Origin: Aquisphaera insulae
Lineage (GTDB): Bacteria; Planctomycetota; Planctomycetia; Isosphaerales; Isosphaeraceae
NCBI RefSeq assembly: GCF_011064615.1
Contig: NZ_JAALJH010000011.1
Coordinates: 92,651 to 156,650 of the forward strand
Reading direction: 5' to 3'
Length of the DNA stretch: 64,000 nucleotides
The position numbers and the translations under genes were made by a program. The first letter of the stretch is position 1. The number at the start of each line of letters is the position of its first letter. The notes under the pieces were generated by a model. The model saw nothing but the letters and a program-made list of their open reading frames with translations, was not told where the DNA came from and did not search any database. Shown one piece after another: positions 53,242 through 61,755 of this stretch.

Positions 53242-55551
53242 TCACGGCAACGTCGCGTGGATGACGATGTTGGCCGCGATCCGGAGCGCGGACTCGTAAG
53301 TATAACCCTTGCAGTCGAGGCCGGAATGGCGCTCGAGGGCGCAGCCGATGTCGAACTTGGAATAGATGATGGCCCAGTGGCCGTCGATCTTGACCCCCTC
53401 GAGCTGGGGGAAGTCCTTGCCGCCGCCGGCGGCCTTCGTGTACTGGCAGTCCGAGAGGTCGAAGCCGACCTTGCGGCTGTAGACCGGATCGTCGCGGGGG
53501 ATCGCCACCAGCGGCCCGTCCGGCAGCAGCTCGGCGACGAAGCGTCGGAAGGCGGCGTCGAAGGCCGGGCTGCCGCAGGCGGCATCGCCGAAGATCGTCC
53601 CCCCTCCGGGCTGGAGGTGCCGCCGCAGCGCGTCCATGTCGCCCTTGCTGAACGAGAAGGCGGCCCGGCCGTGGAGGTAGAGCAGCGGATAGTAGACGAG
53701 GCCTGGGTCGGACGGCGAAAGCTCCTTGTGGTTGATGACGACGTCGAACGAGAGCGGCGGCCTGCGGAGCGCGTCCATGAGGTTGGGGATCGCCAGCGGC
53801 GCCACGTTCCACTGGCCGCCGTGCTGGAGCTTGGCGATCCGCAGCGCGTTGCGGGGGGGCAGCTCGGCCCGGAAGTCCTTCACCTCGCGGACGACGAGCT
53901 TGTCGGGGGGCAGCTCGCGGCCGGTGGCGTAGTCGACGATGTTCTGGCCGACCTTCGTCGCCAGGATCACGGCGGCGTTGTCCGGTGAGCGTTCGGCCTG
54001 GTTCCAGTAGCAGGAGAGGTCCTTCGGGGAGTAGATGACGACGGTCCGGCAACCGTGCTCGATCCCCCAGAGCGGATAGGCGCCCGGCGTGATCAGGTGG
54101 CGGGCCCGCCAGACCGGGTGATCGTCGGAGAGGGGGCGAAGCTTGTATTCCTCCTCCGGGAAGACGCGCCGCATCAGGTCCTTGAAGCCCTCGTCGAACT
54201 CCTTGTTGCCGCAGCAGGCGTCGGCGAGGAGGAATCCCCCCTGCTCGACGAAATCGCGGAGCCTGTTGCGGGCCGTCTCGTCAAGATCCGGGACCCGATG
54301 GCCGTTGAGGAATGCCACGGGGGCCTGAAGCAGGTCGGCCGTCGAGGCCGTCGAGGGGTCGACGACCTGCCAGGTGAGGAGGCTCTTCCAGTCGCGGGAG
54401 ACGGTCGAGACGAGATTGCGGACGTCGTCGGGATCGTTGTTCCAGTCGCCCCGCGGGCCATGTCGGAGCTTGTTGATCAGCACCGGGGCCCGGCCCTTGG
54501 CCAGGAAGAGGACGGCGAAGCTCGTCGCCACGTTCCGATCGGCCTCGACGAGCACCCCTTCCCAGTATCCGCCGAGCCGGTTCTGGTCGTGGACGAGCTC
54601 CTCGGCACCGAGGCGATACCAGTCATGGTTGCCGAAGAACCGGATGCCCGCGAGCCGCCCGGCGCGCTCCAGGCCGTAGAGGTAGTAGTACTTCCACTGC
54701 TGGCCGTTGCCGACGTTCTGCCCGACCTGGAAGTGGGACGCCAGCCAGTCGATGCCCTGCTGGAGGCCCCGGCTGCCGCTGCCCACCTTGCCGCAGTTGA
54801 CGATCTCGTCCCCCCGCAGCGATTCCATGCCCTGCGATCGCTTCAAGCCCGTGATGACCAGGCTGGAGAGCCCCGCGCAGGTCATGCTCGCACTCCGGGC
54901 CTCGAGGTCCGGCTTGTAGGTCCAGGCCCCGTCGAGCTTCTGGCTCCGCTCCCAGTAGCCGCGCGCCAGGGCCCAGACTTCCGGCTTGACGGGGACGCCG
55001 GCCTCGACGGCCGCGTTCAGGCCGAGCAGGGCATACTGGGTGTTGGAGTTGTCGCCCGGCTGGGACCGCTTGGACCGCGAGTAGCTCCAGGATCCGGGCC
55101 AGGGGACCGGGTCGTCCGCCCGGATCTGGGCGGTCTCCAGCCAGCCCGCATTGTTCGCGATCCGGAGCAGATCCTTATCGGGCTCCGCCGCCGCGAAGAC
55201 CATGGTCTGGAGGGCGATGGCATAGGTGCTGTTGAGGTCATCCGGGCCGAATCGCCTGAGGAACCCGAGCGCCGAGCGGATCGTCGGCGAGTCGGTCGTC
55301 TCCCCGGCGGTGAGCAGGGCGAGGGTCACCAGGCTAGTGGTGCCGGTCCTGGCATCGTCCACGGCGTCATGCCACGAGCCGTCGGCCCTCTGCTGCTGCT
55401 TGAGATAGCGGACGCCCTCGCGGATGGAACGCTCCACCTCGTCCCGCGTCACGCCGGCGAGCACGGGGACGGTCCAGAACGAGCCCCCGAGGACCGCGGC
55501 GGCCGCGACGGCGGAGAACATCCTGGCCAGGTGGATCGAGGGGAACTGCAT
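53242..55551 (-). CDS. Exported DUF4159 protein with squalene-cyclase-like N-terminal domain (copy B)
   Basis: A 769-residue paralogue of copy A, with the same order: signal peptide (about 1-33, ending VLAG), helical toroid repeats (VERSIREGVRYLKQQQ, STYAIALQTMVF, NTQYALLGLNAAVEAG), then two DUF4159-like units (DFVEQGGFLLADACCGNKEFD and LQPGGGTIFGDAACGSPAFD). It carries a short insert near the C-terminus (DPVYSRK) relative to copy A. TGGAGG precedes the ATG by six bases. A 160-base stretch is identical at the nucleotide level between the copies (51661-51820 and 53988-54147), pointing to recent duplication or gene conversion. Confidence 0.82.
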   Translation of the reverse strand: MQFPSIHLARMFSAVAAAAVLGGSFWTVPVLAGVTRDEVERSIREGVRYLKQQQRADGSWHDAVDDARTGTTSLVTLALLTAGETTDSPTIRSALGFLRRFGPDDLNSTYAIALQTMVFAAAEPDKDLLRIANNAGWLETAQIRADDPVPWPGSWSYSRSKRSQPGDNSNTQYALLGLNAAVEAGVPVKPEVWALARGYWERSQKLDGAWTYKPDLEARSASMTCAGLSSLVITGLKRSQGMESLRGDEIVNCGKVGSGSRGLQQGIDWLASHFQVGQNVGNGQQWKYYYLYGLERAGRLAGIRFFGNHDWYRLGAEELVHDQNRLGGYWEGVLVEADRNVATSFAVLFLAKGRAPVLINKLRHGPRGDWNNDPDDVRNLVSTVSRDWKSLLTWQVVDPSTASTADLLQAPVAFLNGHRVPDLDETARNRLRDFVEQGGFLLADACCGNKEFDEGFKDLMRRVFPEEEYKLRPLSDDHPVWRARHLITPGAYPLWGIEHGCRTVVIYSPKDLSCYWNQAERSPDNAAVILATKVGQNIVDYATGRELPPDKLVVREVKDFRAELPPRNALRIAKLQHGGQWNVAPLAIPNLMDALRRPPLSFDVVINHKELSPSDPGLVYYPLLYLHGRAAFSFSKGDMDALRRHLQPGGGTIFGDAACGSPAFDAAFRRFVAELLPDGPLVAIPRDDPVYSRKVGFDLSDCQYTKAAGGGKDFPQLEGVKIDGHWAIIYSKFDIGCALERHSGLDCKGYTYESALRIAANIVIHATLP

Positions 55552-55647
55552 GGCGGGCCTCCAGCCCGGGCCCCGTCGTGGTCGAGGTGAACCCTGCGAT
55601 CGAGGACCCTACTATGACCGATGTCCGGGGCCCGCGACAAGGGGATC

Positions 55648-56787
55648 TCAGGGCCGGGCCGGCGGGGTCGCCCGGGACATGCCCGCGATCGCGGGGCCTT
55701 CCCCCAGCTCGGGGCGGATCGGGCTCCTCCTCGGTCCTCCGCTGATCTTCGAACAGCCGTAAGCCGTCCGCCCGTCCGCGGCCACGACCGGCGGTATCGG
55801 CTCGCAGCCCTCCGCGATCGTCGTCGGCCGGGCTCCGGGCCGGAGCCGCGGTCCCCCGGTCCGCGGATCGATCTCCAGCGGCACGCAGATCATCTCCATC
55901 GAATCCGCCCGGTCGTCGCGGCCTAGGTGGATGAGGGCGAGCTCGCCGTCGCGAGAGACCGACAGGATCGGATAGCGCTGCAGCCGCTTCCCGGCCCCGC
56001 GTCGCTCCGGCTGATCGTCGAGGAGCAGGCCGCACGCCTCGATGGCCGTCGCGTCGGGGTCCAGGCGGAACCACCAGAAGGACGTGGACTGCTCCTGATT
56101 CCCCCTCGAGTCGTACCGCAGGGAGATCAGCGTGGCCACGGCGAGCGTCCCGTAGCGCGGATCCGAGCAGAGGGAGGGATCGGCGAGGAAACAGGGGACG
56201 GTCGAAGGCGGCGGGCATCGCCACTCGAGCTCTCGGGGCGCCCCGCCCTCTTCCGCCATCGCACCGGCGGCCTCCTTACCCGGGGCGAAATCGCAGCGGT
56301 AGAGCCGCCCGTCGCCCGCCGCGAATATGGTCCTGCCCGGGCGGCCGGGCACCCAGCAGGGCCGGCTCGTGGGCAGCACGTCGGCCCGTATCCGCTCGAT
56401 GATCTCCCCCCCCGGGAGCCGGAACCTCGCCATCCCGAAGCCCTCCTCCGCGTCGATGCGATAATACCGCCCGACCGCTTCGAGCGCCGCTCCGTCGGAC
56501 CACGGGGATACCTCCACGAATTCCCATCGCTCCCCCGAGGGCAGGGCCAGCCCGTCGCACCGGCCGCTCTCGCGATCGATCAGATAGAGTCGCCCCTCGT
56601 CCTTCCCGGAGGCATCCTGGCGGACTTCGAAGATCGATCCCCAGCGAGCCGTCCACCGCGGCCTCGATCCCCCCCGCTCGGCCCCGCCCAGGGCGACGAT
56701 CAGGGCGACCAGGGTCGTGAGCACTCCGACGAACACAACACCGCGACAAATGACGTGAAAATACTTTAACATGTTAGTTAAGTCCAT
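55648..56787 (-). CDS. Membrane-anchored propeller-like hypothetical protein
   Basis: A 379-residue protein. One N-terminal membrane segment lies around residues 12-33 (VICRGVVFVGVLTTLVALIVAL). The external part is rich in short strand-turn units (GRLYLIDRESGRC, GRYYRIDAEEGFG, GRLYRCDFAPG, LSVSRDGELALIHLG, VVAADGRTAYGCSK), typical of a WD40/lactonase-like beta-propeller, but no family is recognised. It has several Cys residues. It is the first gene of a minus-strand run followed by the two DUF4159 genes, 96 bases downstream, and is divergent from moxR. The N-terminal codons are A/T-rich. A second Met five codons in is an alternative start. Confidence 0.62.
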   Translation of the reverse strand: MDLTNMLKYFHVICRGVVFVGVLTTLVALIVALGGAERGGSRPRWTARWGSIFEVRQDASGKDEGRLYLIDRESGRCDGLALPSGERWEFVEVSPWSDGAALEAVGRYYRIDAEEGFGMARFRLPGGEIIERIRADVLPTSRPCWVPGRPGRTIFAAGDGRLYRCDFAPGKEAAGAMAEEGGAPRELEWRCPPPSTVPCFLADPSLCSDPRYGTLAVATLISLRYDSRGNQEQSTSFWWFRLDPDATAIEACGLLLDDQPERRGAGKRLQRYPILSVSRDGELALIHLGRDDRADSMEMICVPLEIDPRTGGPRLRPGARPTTIAEGCEPIPPVVAADGRTAYGCSKISGGPRRSPIRPELGEGPAIAGMSRATPPARP

Positions 56788-57494
56788 GGGAATCCCCGCG
56801 GGGGCGCATCCGGCGCGATTCGGGGTGTCCGATGACCGCGAGGTGCCTCGCGATCATCGCTGCGGGTGGGAAACCTAGGCGGGAGGGCCCATCGGCGAGC
56901 GGCCGTGGATGAGGCGGGAAGGGTGTCCCCTTGAGGCCGCTCGGGCTCTGCTCTTCCACGCAATTCTAGGACTGAGGCTCCTTGCAGGGCAACCCGTCTT
57001 CCCGGGGTTGGACCCGTATGGGCGCCGGTTGCACGACGAACTTCGTTTTCCAACCAGAGTTTGCGGCGAATGTGGAATTCCGGAGAATTATGTCCGGATT
57101 CGCATTGATGCTTGGGTGGTGTCGCTGCGTCCCGGCGATGACGAGCGAGCCTGTCCGCGATCCGAGCCACCGCCGGAGGCGTCCCGGGCCGAGACGGCGA
57201 GGCGTGGAGCCCTTCGGGCCGGCGGCCCAGGATCGCACCTTTCCGACGACACAGACTTCTCTCGGTATGCCGGACGAGTGGCGCCAAGCCGCCGATCGGG
57301 CCCCGCTTCGCTTGAATCCCCCGGTCGCGAGGCTCTACAATGGTCGCACCTGATCATCCGTCGTCGGCCGGGGGCCGTCCGAGGGGGCTCTCGAGGCGCG
57401 ACTCGCCTCGAGCGACGTCGCGATCGGGCACGTTCCGTCCACTCGCCCGGGGCGTCGCCGGGCTTTTCCTCGAGATGGCAGGTCGGATTCTCGC
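56788..57494. other. 707-bp non-coding region divergent between the propeller-like gene and moxR
   Basis: No gene is supported. It contains an imperfect inverted repeat with a TCCGGA core on both arms (57068-57083 and 57092-57105, 8-nt loop) and the moxR promoter at 57312. Weak minus-strand reading frames here are Arg/Pro-rich. Confidence 0.6.
57312..57341 (+). promoter_or_regulatory. Sigma70 promoter of the moxR operon
   Basis: TTGAAT (57312-57317) and TACAAT (57336-57341) are separated by 18 bases and followed by GG. The leader to the moxR start would be about 145 nt. Confidence 0.6.
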
Positions 57495-58523
57495 ATGTCT
57501 ACAGCCGGCGACCGGATCACGCAACTCCTCGACGAGTTCCGCCATTCCCGCGACGTCATGGTTGCCGAGCTGAACAAGGTCATCATCGGCCAGCGCGAGG
57601 TGGTCGAGCTGATCCTGGCGGCGATCTTCACGAGGGGCCACGTGCTCCTGGTGGGCGTGCCGGGGCTCGCCAAGACCCTGATGGTCAGCTCGATCGCGCG
57701 GATCCTCGACGTCGGATTCAAGCGGATCCAGTTCACCCCCGACCTGATGCCGTCGGACATCACCGGCACCAACGTCCTGGAGGAGCCGGAGGCCGGCAAG
57801 CGCGCCTTCCGGTTCGTCCCCGGGCCGATCTTCTCCAACATCATCCTCGCCGACGAGATCAACCGGACCCCCCCCAAGACCCAGGCGGCGCTCCTCCAGG
57901 CCATGCAGGAGCGCGAGGTCACCGTCGGCCAGGAGACGCTCCACCTCCCCGAGCCCTTCTTCGTCATCGCCACCCAGAACCCGATCGAGCAGGAGGGGAC
58001 CTACCCGCTCCCCGAGGCCCAACTCGACCGCTTCATGTTCGACGTCCGAATCGGCTATCCCACGCTCGAGGAGGAGAAGCGGATCCTCCTGGCGACGACC
58101 AAGGGTGAGTCCCAGGAGCTGAAGAAGGTCCTCTCCGCCAAGGCGATCGTGAACCTCCAGAAGCTGGTGATCTCGGTGCCGGTCTCGGAGTACACCGTCG
58201 ACTACGTGACGCGGCTGGTGCGGGCGACCCGGCCGGCCGACGAGAAGTCGCCCCAGTTCATCAAGGACCTGGTGGACTACGGCGCCGGCCCGCGGGCCGG
58301 CCAGAACCTGATCCTCGCCGGCAAGGCCATGGCCGCCATGGACGGCCGCTACAGCGTCTCGCTCGACGACGTCCGCAAGGTCGCCATCCCGGTCCTGAGG
58401 CATCGCATCAGCGTGAACTTCCAGGCCCAGGCCGAGGGCCAGACCACCGACAGCATCATCAAGCGCCTCGTCGCCGAGATCCGCGAGCCGGAGACGCCGA
58501 AGTACGAGAAGAAGGGCGGCTGA
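57495..58523 (+). CDS. moxR: MoxR-family AAA+ ATPase
   Basis: A 342-residue AAA+ protein. Walker A is GVPGLAKT (54-61) with the MoxR-specific Ala before Lys. The pre-sensor block FTPDLMPSDITG, Walker B IILADEINRTPPKTQAALLQAMQE and sensor 1 ATQNPIEQEGTYPLPEAQLDRF follow; all are diagnostic of MoxR. MoxR proteins act as chaperones with VWA-domain partners, here encoded by the next three genes. The start was taken at the ATG nearest the promoter that opens the conserved N-terminus. The stop lies 71 bases before the DUF58 gene. Confidence 0.95.
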   Translation: MSTAGDRITQLLDEFRHSRDVMVAELNKVIIGQREVVELILAAIFTRGHVLLVGVPGLAKTLMVSSIARILDVGFKRIQFTPDLMPSDITGTNVLEEPEAGKRAFRFVPGPIFSNIILADEINRTPPKTQAALLQAMQEREVTVGQETLHLPEPFFVIATQNPIEQEGTYPLPEAQLDRFMFDVRIGYPTLEEEKRILLATTKGESQELKKVLSAKAIVNLQKLVISVPVSEYTVDYVTRLVRATRPADEKSPQFIKDLVDYGAGPRAGQNLILAGKAMAAMDGRYSVSLDDVRKVAIPVLRHRISVNFQAQAEGQTTDSIIKRLVAEIREPETPKYEKKGG

Positions 58524-58593
58524 GGCCCTCGCCCCGAGTTGAGCACGCGGACGTTGCACCTCTCCCCCCGGCGGACACCCCAGGAGGCGCCGC

Positions 58594-59493
58594 TTGGCCG
58601 GAACCGCCGAGAAATACCTGAAGCCCGAGGTCATCCGCCAGGTGGCGCGGCTGGACCTCCGCGCCAAGTTCATCGTCGAGGGGTTCATCGCCGGGCTCCA
58701 CGCCAGCCCCTTCCAGGGCTTCTCCGTGGAGTTCTCCGAGCACCGCAAGTACTCGCCCGGCGACAACATCTCGGACATCGACTGGAACGTCTTCGCCAAG
58801 ACCGACCGCTTCTACGTCAAGAAGTTCCAGGCCGAGACCAACCTCACCGGCTACATCGTGATGGACCTCTCCGGGTCGATGGGCTACACCTATCGCCAGG
58901 AGCTGACCAAGTTCGAGTACTGCATCAGCCTGGCCGCCGCCCTCACCTACCTGATGATCCACCAGCAGGATCCCGTCGGCCTCGTCGCCTTCGACACCAA
59001 GGTCCGCCAGAGCCTGGCGCCGGGGAGCAAGCGGTCGCAGCTCGCCAATATGCTCTCGCTGCTGGCGAAGCTCAGGCCGACCGGCGAGACCGACATCGAG
59101 GCCAGCCTCAACCAGGTCGCCAGCATGATCCGCCATCGCAGCCTGATCATGATCTTCAGCGACCTCCTGGGCGAGCCGGAATCGATCCGCAGGGCCCTCC
59201 ACCGCCTCCGGTTCGGCGGCAACGACGTGATCCTCTTCCACGTCCTGGACGAGGCCGAGGCCGTCTTCCCCTTCGACGGCATGCTCCGGCTCGAGGACAA
59301 CGAGACCGGCGAGACCATCGAGGTGGACGCCGACGCCATCAAGGCCGACTATCTGGAGGAGGTCGAGAGCTTCCGCTCCGGCTTCAAGACCGACTGCATC
59401 CGCGCCCGCATGGACTACGTGTCGCTCCACACCGGAATGCCCTTCGACAAGGCGCTGATGTCGTACCTGCTGAGCCGACAGGCCCGAGGGTGA
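58594..59493 (+). CDS. DUF58 (VWA-like) protein, TTG start
   Basis: A 299-residue cytoplasmic protein. The DUF58 core HRKYSPGDNISDIDWNVFAKTD (50-71) is followed by a VWA-like MIDAS, MDLSGSM (90-96). No membrane segment is seen. The start codon is TTG at 58594, fixed by AGGAGG six bases upstream and by the N-terminus MAGTAEKYLKPE, which matches the family. DUF58 is the usual partner of MoxR. The next gene (BatA-like) starts seven bases after the stop, so this is one operon. The role inferred from the family is assembly or quality control of an envelope complex. Confidence 0.93.
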   Translation: MAGTAEKYLKPEVIRQVARLDLRAKFIVEGFIAGLHASPFQGFSVEFSEHRKYSPGDNISDIDWNVFAKTDRFYVKKFQAETNLTGYIVMDLSGSMGYTYRQELTKFEYCISLAAALTYLMIHQQDPVGLVAFDTKVRQSLAPGSKRSQLANMLSLLAKLRPTGETDIEASLNQVASMIRHRSLIMIFSDLLGEPESIRRALHRLRFGGNDVILFHVLDEAEAVFPFDGMLRLEDNETGETIEVDADAIKADYLEEVESFRSGFKTDCIRARMDYVSLHTGMPFDKALMSYLLSRQARG

Positions 59494-59500
59494 CCGCACC

Positions 59501-61705
59501 ATGGAATTCTCCCTCATCAACGCGGGACTCGCCGCCGGCGCGGCGCTCGCGGCCCTGCCGGTCATCCTCCACCTGTTCATGCGGCAGACGCCCAAGCACG
59601 TCATCTTCCCGGCGCTTCGCCTGGTCCGCGAGCGGCAGAAGCGGTCCAAGAAGCGGATGCGGATCAAGAACTGGCTCCTCCTGCTGGCCCGGATGGCCGT
59701 CCTGGCCCTCATGGCCCTGGCCCTGGCCCGGCCGACGCTGAACTCCCAGGTCTCGCTCGGCGACGAGTCCGTCCCCACCGCGCTGGGCCTGGTCTTCGAC
59801 ACCAGCCTCTCCATGGGCTACAAGGAGAACGACAAGACCCGGCTCGATGAGGCCAAGGAGCGGGCGCTCGCCATCCTCGACAAGGTCCCGGACTCCAGCC
59901 TCATCTTCCCGGTGAACTCGGCCGAGCCCGGCGTCCCGGTGGGCCTCTCGCCGGCCGCGGCCCGGAAGTGGATCGACAACCTGGCGATCCGCCCCGTGAA
60001 TCGCACCCTGAACGCCGCCGTGGGCCGGACCTACCCGGTGGTGGCCGAGTGCGACCGGCCCCGTCGCGAGGTCTTCGTCTTCACCGACCTGACCCGCTCC
60101 GCGTGGAACCCGGGCGAGCACGCCGCCGGGCTCGACCAGGCCGCCAAGATCCTCAAGGAAGGGCACGGCGGCAAGATCTCCACCTTCATCATCCGGCTGG
60201 GGCCGAAGGAGCTCCAGGACGTGGCCATCGACGCCGCCGAGCCGGCCTCGCAGGTCGCCACCCAGGGCGAGGAGATGGAGGTCCGCGTCCGCGTCAGGAA
60301 TTCCGGCAGCCAGCCCGCCTCACGCGTCGTCGAGTTCTACCTGGACGGCGTCAAGAAGGGGGCCAAGCCCATCGAGATCCCGCCGGGTCAGCAGCCCGAG
60401 GTCACCTTCCTCACGCCCCCTCGGCTCCAGGACGCGGAGCTCCATCGCGGCGAGGTCCGGCTCACCGGCGCCCCCGACCCGCTCGACTTCAACGACCGCC
60501 GATACTTCACCTTTCGCGTCCGCCCGGCCCTCAAGGTGCTGCTGATCGCCGAGGCCGCCATCGACGCCGACTTCGTCGCCGCCGCCCTGGATCCCGACCC
60601 GGTCCCGGGCTCGCCGCGGACCGTCCAGCTCAGCCGGGCACGACCGGGCGAGCTCGTCTCCCGCTTCCGCGACACGCTCAAGGATCAGGCCGCCGTCTTC
60701 CTGCTCAACGTCCCGGCCCTGGACGAGGAGGCCTGGGGGCTGCTCAACGCCTACGTCCATCAGGGTGGGGGGCTCGTCGTCGGGCTCGGCAACCGCTGCC
60801 AGGCCGCCAACTACAACGGCGCGACGGCCGCCCAGGTGCTCGCGGCGGGGCTCGACACCGTGCAGAGCCCGCGCAAGGAGGCGATGTTCGGCTCGATCGC
60901 CGACTTCACCCACCCTCTCTTCCAGGGCTACGCCAAGGACATGGAGCCGCTCCTGGCCATCACCCCGGTCTATCGCTACTGGTCCCTCAAGCCCGCCAAG
61001 GAGGCGCGTGTCCTCCTCAACCTCTCCGACAACGCCCCGGCGCTCCTGGAACGGACCTTCAAGGGGGCCAGGCCGGGCCGGTCGCTCCTCTGGAGCACCC
61101 CATTGTCTCGACGCGCCGACCGCAGGGATCCCGCGGCCTGGAACGAGTTCCCCCTGCCGGATTCCGGATGGCCCTTCCTGGTGCTCATGAACCGAACCGT
61201 CCCCTACCTGGCCGGGACCTCCAGCGAACAGTTCACCTATGAGGCCGGCGAGAACGTCCTCCTGACCCTGCCGCAGGGGACGCGCTACAACAACTTCACG
61301 CTCACCGGGCCGGATGCGAAGAGCCCCGAGTCGATCCCCCCGCCCACGTCCGGCGAGGTCCTCGAGATCATCGCCCCCCAGGCCATCGGGCAGTGGTCGG
61401 TCACCGCCAAGGACGCCGACAACAAGCCGTCGAAACTGGGCTTCAGCCTCAATCCGCCCCGCGCGGAGAGCCAGTTCAACCCGCTCGAGACCGCCGACCT
61501 CGACGCGATCTTCGGCAAGGACGGCTACGTCCTGGCCCAGGATGACAAGGCGCTCCGCGACGCCGTGGACACCGCCCGCGTCGGCCGCGAGCTGTTCCCC
61601 TGGCTGATGATGCTCATCCTGATCATCGTCACCCTCGAGACCGTCCTGGCCAACACGTTCTACAAGGAAGCACAGAGGCCGGATACCGCCGCCGCACCGG
61701 CCTGA
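59501..61705 (+). CDS. BatA-like membrane protein with VWA domain
   Basis: A 734-residue protein. The N-terminal BatA module has two membrane helices (about 6-27 and 57-77) around MRQTPKHVIFPALRLVRERQ, then a VWA domain with MIDAS FDTSLSM (99-105). CARDB/Ig-like and glutamine-amidotransferase-like stretches follow (for example NAYVHQGGGLVVGLGNRC), and a last helix near the C-terminus (LFPWLMMLILIIVTLETVLA) places the middle in the periplasm. It follows DUF58 by seven bases and precedes a second VWA gene by 50 bases. It is likely a periplasm-facing partner of the MoxR ATPase. Confidence 0.9.
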   Translation: MEFSLINAGLAAGAALAALPVILHLFMRQTPKHVIFPALRLVRERQKRSKKRMRIKNWLLLLARMAVLALMALALARPTLNSQVSLGDESVPTALGLVFDTSLSMGYKENDKTRLDEAKERALAILDKVPDSSLIFPVNSAEPGVPVGLSPAAARKWIDNLAIRPVNRTLNAAVGRTYPVVAECDRPRREVFVFTDLTRSAWNPGEHAAGLDQAAKILKEGHGGKISTFIIRLGPKELQDVAIDAAEPASQVATQGEEMEVRVRVRNSGSQPASRVVEFYLDGVKKGAKPIEIPPGQQPEVTFLTPPRLQDAELHRGEVRLTGAPDPLDFNDRRYFTFRVRPALKVLLIAEAAIDADFVAAALDPDPVPGSPRTVQLSRARPGELVSRFRDTLKDQAAVFLLNVPALDEEAWGLLNAYVHQGGGLVVGLGNRCQAANYNGATAAQVLAAGLDTVQSPRKEAMFGSIADFTHPLFQGYAKDMEPLLAITPVYRYWSLKPAKEARVLLNLSDNAPALLERTFKGARPGRSLLWSTPLSRRADRRDPAAWNEFPLPDSGWPFLVLMNRTVPYLAGTSSEQFTYEAGENVLLTLPQGTRYNNFTLTGPDAKSPESIPPPTSGEVLEIIAPQAIGQWSVTAKDADNKPSKLGFSLNPPRAESQFNPLETADLDAIFGKDGYVLAQDDKALRDAVDTARVGRELFPWLMMLILIIVTLETVLANTFYKEAQRPDTAAAPA

Positions 61706-61755
61706 TCCTCCCAGAGCCGAGCCGGCCCGATCGTAGCGGAGAGTCGAGCGACATC

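Noticed and set aside
56778..57287. A 169-codon minus-strand frame upstream of the propeller-like gene
   Set aside because: Arg/Pro-rich, no ribosome-binding site, no hydrophobic or domain pattern, and it overlaps the control region.
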